Source of the DNA: Sorex araneus
Taxonomy: Eukaryota; Chordata; Mammalia; Eulipotyphla; Soricidae
NCBI RefSeq assembly: GCF_027595985.1
Contig: NC_073304.1
Location: forward strand, 45,893,637 to 45,957,636
DNA length: 64,000 nucleotides
Direction of reading: 5' to 3'
Shown here: piece by piece, positions 59,077-64,000 of the stretch
Position numbering within the stretch: the first letter of the stretch is position 1
Layout of the letters: every line of letters starts with the position of its first letter
Made by a program: the position numbers and the translations under genes
Notes under the pieces: generated by a model
Database searches by the model: none
What the model saw: the letters and a program-made list of their open reading frames with translations, nothing else
Told to the model about the DNA's origin: nothing

Positions 59077-59709
59077 CTTCGTTCTCTTAACCACCTCTTC
59101 GACGCTCTTGAAGGCATTCCACGCTGCTCTCTTCCTCCTGCGCAGTTCTGGCACCAAGTTGTTCCTCATGTTGATTTCTCGACCCAGGAACACATAGCTG
59201 CTGCATTCGGAGATGTTCATTCCATTGAGAGCGAATGGAGCTTCAGGGACCAGTTCGTTTTTCATGAACATTGTCTTGTTGAGATTCAGCTGCAATCCGA
59301 CCTTTCCACACTTGTGGTCGAAGTCGGCCAGCATTTGTGCCGCTTGACTAATGTTTGGCGTTATGAGAACGATGTCATCAGCGAAGCGGAGGTGGTGTAA
59401 TTGCCGACCATCTATCTTCACTTCCATTCCTTCCCATTCCAGTTGTTGCATGATGTTCTCAAGGGCGGCACTGAAGAGTTTTGGTGAAATGGTATCACCT
59501 TGCCGCACCCCTCTCTTTACATCAATGATCACTTCCTTGTAGAATGGTGAGATCCTGGTGGTGAACCCACAATACAGCTCGTGGAGGATTTTGATATACT
59601 GAGTTTGAATGCCCTGTTTGACCAAGACTTCGATGACCACCTCAGTCTCAACATAATCGAAGGCCTTCTTTAAGTCGATGGATGTTAGAGCGGCATCTTG
59701 AACTCTCAC
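59074..59709 (-). pseudogene. RTE reverse transcriptase, palm/fingers part
   Basis: A 211-codon open stretch carrying RT hallmarks in order: SIDLKKAFDYVETE (motif A with the first catalytic Asp), GVRQGDTISPKLF (motif B), HHLRFADDIVLI (motif C, catalytic Asp pair intact) and GLQLNLNKTMFM (motif D). Frame is lost upstream (stop before the MRVQ) and downstream at the L1 insertion, so it is a fragment of a larger ORF. No host function is implied. Confidence 0.9.
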
Positions 59710-59936
59710 GAAACTTCAATGAGTTTGGTCACTGTGTGCATATGGTCTATCGTGCTGAATCCTCTTCGGAACCTGGCTTGCTCTCATGGTTGTCCTTTGT
59801 CTAGTGTTCTGCCTCTTCTATTCAGGATGACACAAGTGAACAACTTGTAGACGACAGACAACAGGCAGATTGGGCGATAGTTGCTGATGTCGTGGATGTC
59901 TCCCTTCTTGTACAACAGAACTGTCCTACTGGTTTT

Positions 59937-60218
59937 CTACTGGGACAGAATCTTGCATTCAGACAGGTAGCATGTGAAGAGTCGGGCCAGTGTATTGACG
60001 AGTACTGGAGGCAGATTCTTCAGGTGTTCGGGTCTGACCTTGTCGGGACCAGGTGCTGTACGAGTCTTTACCAGCGAAATGGCATGTTGGATTTCAGAAA
60101 GGAGAAAGTTGGGAACGAGATATCCATCCTGTGGAATTTGGTATGTGGGCAGGTGGACATGGCTGTCAAAGAGATCTGAGTAGAAGTCGTGAATAATTTT
60201 CTCCATTGCCTTTCTCAA
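59937..60218 (-). pseudogene. RTE ORF, linker and RT start
   Basis: Reads ...ISLVKTRTAPGPDKVRPEH, the conserved APGPD entry of LINE RT domains, then stops after YLSECKILSQ. Between it and 59709 the frame is broken by stops. Confidence 0.75.
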
Positions 60219-60536
60219 GGATGTGATAGATCCATCGGGACATCAGAGGGCAGTCATCTTGGTTTTGTAGTTGGCAAAGGACAGGTGAGCATTGCGAATA
60301 CTTTTCTCGGCTTCTGCTGCACTGGCCAACACTGCTGCTCTTCTCTCTTTGAGGTCTTCCTTTATCGAGTCTCTGCACAGCTTTATGAGCTCGGACGTTA
60401 GCTTGTGGTTGCCTGAGGCTCACATCAAACCACATTGACGAATGAGCTTGAGAATTTTCAAAGACAAGCGTCTGTTTGTGGCTTTCTCACTCTCAGCATT
60501 CTTCGCACAGACATGGAGGTGCTGAACCATTCGATC

Positions 60537-61018
60537 TTATTCCTCATCGATGTTGTCAAGGATGGCATCTTCCCACGTTGCTGCAATAGTGCCAAAGAGC
60601 TCCCAGTTGGTGGTCATTCTGGGAGTTGTCTTCTTAGACTTAAATTTTGCAGACTTTTCTCCCCGCTCTGTGAAGTAGAATTTTGCACGAAGGAGAAGGT
60701 GGTCTGATCCCCTTTGGAATTTTGGGACAACAGCGACATCGGTCAGGCAAAACCTTCGATTGAATATGATGTGGTCAATTTCATTGTGGAAATGTCCACC
60801 GGGAGACTCCCATGTCCAGCATTTAGATTCGGCCTTCTGGAACTGTGAGTTACCATGGATGGTCTTGGTTGAAATGATGAATTCAGACAGTCTCTCACCC
60901 TGATCGTTCCATTCTAGGTCATGTGTCTCAATGTGGAGTTCTTCGGGCGACCTTCTCAGACCTATCTTGGCATTAAAATTACCAACAGTGATCTTGTAGA
61001 AGGTGTGGTCTTCTTTAT
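60537..61018 (-). pseudogene. RTE endonuclease C-terminal part
   Basis: FYKITVGNFNAKIG (endonuclease GDFNA-type motif with Asn in place of Asp), then HFHNEIDHIIF and GSDHLLLRAKF (the SDH catalytic-type motif). The frame continues to the right into the nested L1, which supplies an unrelated N-terminal stretch; the true upstream part is at 63199-63654. Confidence 0.8.
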
Positions 61019-61400
61019 AGAACTTCTCCAGTTTCGGTGCCCGCCCGCGGCAGCGGGACAGCTCGGAGCACCCCAGCCCCGCCGGGCAGGTCCCAGCCAT
61101 TCGCCCACCGCACCTGAGCCCGCCCTCCCGTGTCCGAACAGGTTAGGGGCGTGTCCTCTCGTTTGGGGGCGTGGCCACAAAGTGGGCGTGGCCTCTTTCC
61201 GGAGCACAGGCCGCTAACGCGGCCACAGATATTTTTCATACCATTCCATGCATTATCCTTTGGCCACAATTGATTGAACCCATTTCTCCGAAGAACTCCC
61301 TGATCATCTTAGTTACTCTTTGTTAATACTCAACTAACCTAGCCTATCCTAACTTCACAAAAACTGTCAATGAGCACATAAACTTGAACAGAAAAGTCCC

Positions 61401-62438
61401 TTGGCAAAAGAGCATAGCCAAAAATCTTCAGTCAAGGTCCCTCCCAAGCTAACGAGAGCTCCAGATAGTAAAGCCCATAACAACATGAAGAAACTGAGAA
61501 AATCCCCACCACTAGGAGAGAGCCAAGAAAATATCTCACTAACCTCAGCAGCGACCTCCCAGAAATACACCCTCCTCTCAGATAAAGAATTCAGAGAGGA
61601 AATTGTCAGGATGATTCACGAACTCAACACAACTATGGAACGAACATCCAATAAATTAAGGGAGGATATGGATGCAGCGTTGGAACGCTCCACCAAGATA
61701 ATCCAGGAAGAAATGAGAGCAGAAATTTCAAAGCTACGAACAGAAGTCACACAACTAAAAGAATCAGTAGATGAAATGAAAAACTCCCTAGGAGCCCTCA
61801 ATAGTAGAATGACTACAGCCGAAGACAGAATCAGTGAGCTTGAAGATGAGCTGCACAAAGCATATAGGGAACAACAAATAATGGCAAAAGACCTCAAAAT
61901 GGCTCTAGAGTGAATTAGAGTCCTAGGGGACGACCTCAGGAGAAACAACATAAGAATCATGGGAGTGCCGGAACCACACGGAACCAATCCCAATGAAAAA
62001 AACACCATTAAAGACATCATTGCTAAAAAATTCCCAGAGCTAGAGAATGTGGACATCCAGATACAAGGAGTCCGAAGGGTGCCAGCTAAAAGGGACCCAA
62101 ATAGAAAATCCCCAAGGCATATCATAGTCAGAATGATGGATGCCGTGGATAGAGACACAATACTGCAAGTAGCAAGATCAAAGAAGGAGATCATATACAA
62201 AGGCGCACCCCTTAGATTCACAGCAGACCTATCAGAAGAAACCCTCCATGCCCGAAGACAATGGTGGGATATAGTGAAAAAACTTCATGAAATGAATGCC
62301 TCACCAAGAATACTCTACCCGGCTAAACTCTCAGTTAAACTTGAAGGAACCATACATTATTTCACGGACAAGCAACAGCTCAGGAACTTCATAGAGTCAA
62401 GACCAAATTTAAAAGAAGGACTCAAAGGGCTACTATAA
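61401..62438 (+). pseudogene. L1 ORF1p with one in-frame stop
   Basis: About 345 codons in a single frame, close to the usual L1 ORF1p length, with one TGA at 61911-61913. The N-terminal third is polar; about codons 65-170 form a coiled coil (ELNTTMERTSNKLRED, EISKLRTEVTQLKES); then an RRM-like part (NNIRIMGVPE, FPELENVDIQIQGVRR, RHIIVRMMD) and the C-terminal domain ending SRPNLKEGLKGLL. In L1 this protein is the RNA-binding chaperone trimer. It opens upstream of MKKLRKSP, so the exact start Met is uncertain. Confidence 0.88.
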
Positions 62439-62481
62439 GACAAGGAAAAAGACCTATAAGAACAACAAACCCTACAGAAAA

Positions 62482-63200
62482 ATGGCACAAAATCCAATGA
62501 CAATAATTTCTCTTAATGTTAACGGTCTAAATGCACCAATCAAGAGGCACAGAGTGGCAAAATGGATTCGGAAACTAAACCCAACTTTCTGCTGCCTACA
62601 AGAAACACATCTGAATAGCCGGAACAAACACAGACTCAAAATCAAAGGATGGAAAACAATCCTGCAAGCAAACAGCCCCCTCAAAAAAAAAAGCGGGGGT
62701 GGCAATACTAGTATCCGATAGCATTGATTTCAGGCTGAAAAAGATCAGAAGGGACAGCAAAGGTCATTTTATATTCATCAAGGGATATGTACAACAGGAA
62801 GAAATCACACTCCTAAATGTATACGCACCTAATGAATGACCAGCTAAATACTTAAAAGAACTCCTAACAGAATTTAAGGAGGACATAACTAGCACCACGA
62901 TAGTAGTTGGAGATTTCAACACTGCCTTATCACCTCTGGATAGATCGACAAGAACAACACTCAGCAAGGAAACGATGGCCCTGAAGGAAGAAATGGAGGA
63001 GACAGGGCTAGTAGACCTATACAGGGCTATACACCCCAAAAAGAAAGAATACACATTCTTTTCCAGCGCGCACGGAACGTTTTCCAAAATAGACCATGTT
63101 CTGGGCCACAAATTATACCTTAATAGAATTGGGAAGATAGAAATTGTATCAACTATCTTTTCAGACCATGATGCACTGAAGATGGAAGTTAATCACGCAC
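62482..63200 (+). pseudogene. L1 ORF2p endonuclease domain, frameshifted
   Basis: Begins MAQNPMTIISLNVNGLNAPI with LQETH (catalytic Glu motif), then shifts frame at an A-run near 62686-62695. Later frames give VVGDFNTALSPLDR (Asp/Asn motif), KIDHVLGHK and SDHDALK (Asp-His pair). A stop also lies near 62837. It ends abruptly at the insertion boundary; the RT domain is absent. Confidence 0.85.
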
Positions 63201-63318
63201 AGAACTTCTCCAGTTCCATGTAGAACCTCTCAATTTCTTCTTCATCGTAGTTGGAAGTTGGTGTGCAGACGATGAAGATAGAAACTGCAGGCAGTGAGCC
63301 ACATCTATTCAAGTGTAA

Positions 63319-63654
63319 TCATCCAATTCGGGTTGTTAGGCCTTCAAATGAATCGATGCTCATGGCCAAGTTTGTGTTGACAAGGACACCAACGCCACCA
63401 ACGCCTCTGTTGTTGCATGTTCCCAGGAACAATTCTTCTCCAGTGTTGAAAATGGCGTGATGTGATTGATGTCTCCTCGTTTTGGTCAGACCAATGATGT
63501 CGTACTTGATCTTCTGTGCTTGCACCATCAGGTCCTCGATGGATGCTTCTGATGCCAGTGACCGTGTGTTGAAAGTACAGACAATCATCTTAGTCTTTCT
63601 TCGTTTCGGCAGTCTAGTTTGTCCCCAAGATTTTTTCAGCCTCTCTTTGCTCAT
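63319..63654 (-). pseudogene. RTE endonuclease N-terminal part
   Basis: MIVCTFNTRSLASEASIEDL opens the endonuclease fold. The usual Glu of the L/K-TE motif appears as TKTRR, so this catalytic position is probably altered. The frame continues past a stop to YDEEEIERFYMELEKF at the L1 boundary. The 5' leader upstream (63660-63820) contains the segment shared with composite SINEs. Confidence 0.78.
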
Positions 63655-63709
63655 TTATCTTAATGATGCCATATTGGGGGCTCTTTTGGTGACTGGTGAA
63701 TGAGGTCAA

Positions 63710-63815
63710 TTGTTGTTACTGTTGTTGGCATATCGAATACGCGATGGGTAGCTTGCTAGGCTCTGCCATGAGGGCTTGATACTCTCGGTAGCTTGCCGGG
63801 CTCTCCGAGAGGGAC
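63710..63815 (-). repeat. RTE leader segment shared with composite SINEs
   Basis: Its complement reads GGAGAGCCCGGCAAGCTACC...GGCAGAGCCTAGCAAGCTACC...GCGTATTCGATATGCCAACA, the same order as the middle of the SINEs at 33083, 38983, 41336 and 46714. Confidence 0.8.
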
Positions 63816-64000
63816 GAAGCCTTTTAGGGTGGCCTCCAATCACCCTTAGAGGTGTTACCATGGTTCACACTAAATTTGAACCCTATCAAATATGGTATGG
63901 GAATAATAGGTATTAAGAGTTTTATGGTGTGTCGCGCAGCCGCAAAGCAGCCGCTCGGTCCGGAGAGCAACCTGGAGGGTGGCGGTGTCTGGGTAGTGGA

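Larger units (their letters stand above)
61034..63200 (+). mobile_element. 3'-truncated L1 (5'UTR + ORF1 + ORF2 endonuclease) nested in the RTE
   Basis: Flanked by exact AGAACTTCTCCAGTT at 61019-61033 and 63201-63215; removing it with one copy restores the RTE frame (YMELEKF | YKEDHTF). It starts with a GC-rich segment (61034-61220), then AT-richer 5'UTR, ORF1 and ORF2 up to SDHDALKMEVN, where the endonuclease domain ends. It has no RT, 3'UTR or poly(A), the reverse of usual 5' truncation. Confidence 0.85.
57941..64000 (-). mobile_element. RTE-clade non-LTR retrotransposon, interrupted
   Basis: Minus-strand element running off the right edge. In element order: 5' leader (64000-63600), apurinic-endonuclease-like N-terminus beginning MIVCTFNTRSLASEASIEDL, endonuclease remainder after the nested L1 (61018 downwards, with GNFNAKIG and the HFHNEIDHI motif), RT core (about 60170-59080) and the C-terminal region (to about 58070). 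It ends in a 3' tail shared with composite SINEs. Two L1 insertions (58475-59076, 61034-63200) and several stops make it inactive. RTE-type elements such as BovB are known for horizontal transfer; nothing here proves that for this copy. Confidence 0.85.

Noticed and set aside
60537-61100. 187-codon minus frame as one protein
   Set aside because: Its first part is the GC-rich 5'UTR complement of the nested L1 and only the rest is RTE endonuclease; the fusion is created by the insertion boundary at 61033/61034.

Overview
The window is mammalian nuclear DNA and most likely comes from a soricid shrew such as Sorex. The placement rests on one very abundant SINE family. It has a tRNA-like head with an A-box-like and a B-box-like motif and a body containing CATATGGTCCCCTGAGCAC, and it ends in GGTGTGACCCAAAAAGC plus poly(A). 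I recognise this as the shrew SOR-type SINE; this is recalled, not searched. Old mammalian repeats (MIR-like, L2-like) sit beside young L1, SINE and RTE-clade elements.

The only protein-coding host gene I can support is BMP4, on the + strand at about 7.9-15.03 kb. It has two non-coding 5' exons (ending at 8196, and 11359-11483), a first coding exon (12510-12889) and a last exon (13901 to about 15.03 kb). The joined CDS gives a 409-residue preproprotein with signal peptide, prodomain, two furin-type sites and a seven-cysteine mature domain. A broad CpG island (about 7.6-11.3 kb) covers the upstream exon and intron 1. The spliced leader carries two short uORFs. One has its ATG as the last three bases of exon 1; the other overlaps the BMP4 start codon out of frame.

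1-7.5 kb is repeat-rich upstream DNA with a 5'-truncated L1, SINEs, MIR-like relics, a GAAA microsatellite and a 1.1-kb imperfect inverted repeat (3184-4320). 15-19 kb is mostly unique 3' flank. 19-58 kb is an AT-rich gene desert with many SINE copies, L1 3' ends, one RTE reverse-transcriptase relic, an old L2 and a 700-bp pyrimidine tract. Some repeat-free blocks, notably 29.8-30.6 kb, are candidate regulatory DNA.

58-64 kb is an RTE-clade retrotransposon on the minus strand, broken by two nested L1 insertions. One of these (61034-63200) keeps the L1 5'UTR, ORF1 and the ORF2 endonuclease region but has no RT and no poly(A), although target-site duplications flank it. The most interesting pattern is a second, composite SINE class. 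Its head matches the tRNA-like SINE, its middle matches the RTE 5' leader and its tail matches the RTE 3' end. Longer copies keep more of the RTE leader, which suggests internally deleted RTE elements that gained a tRNA-like promoter head.
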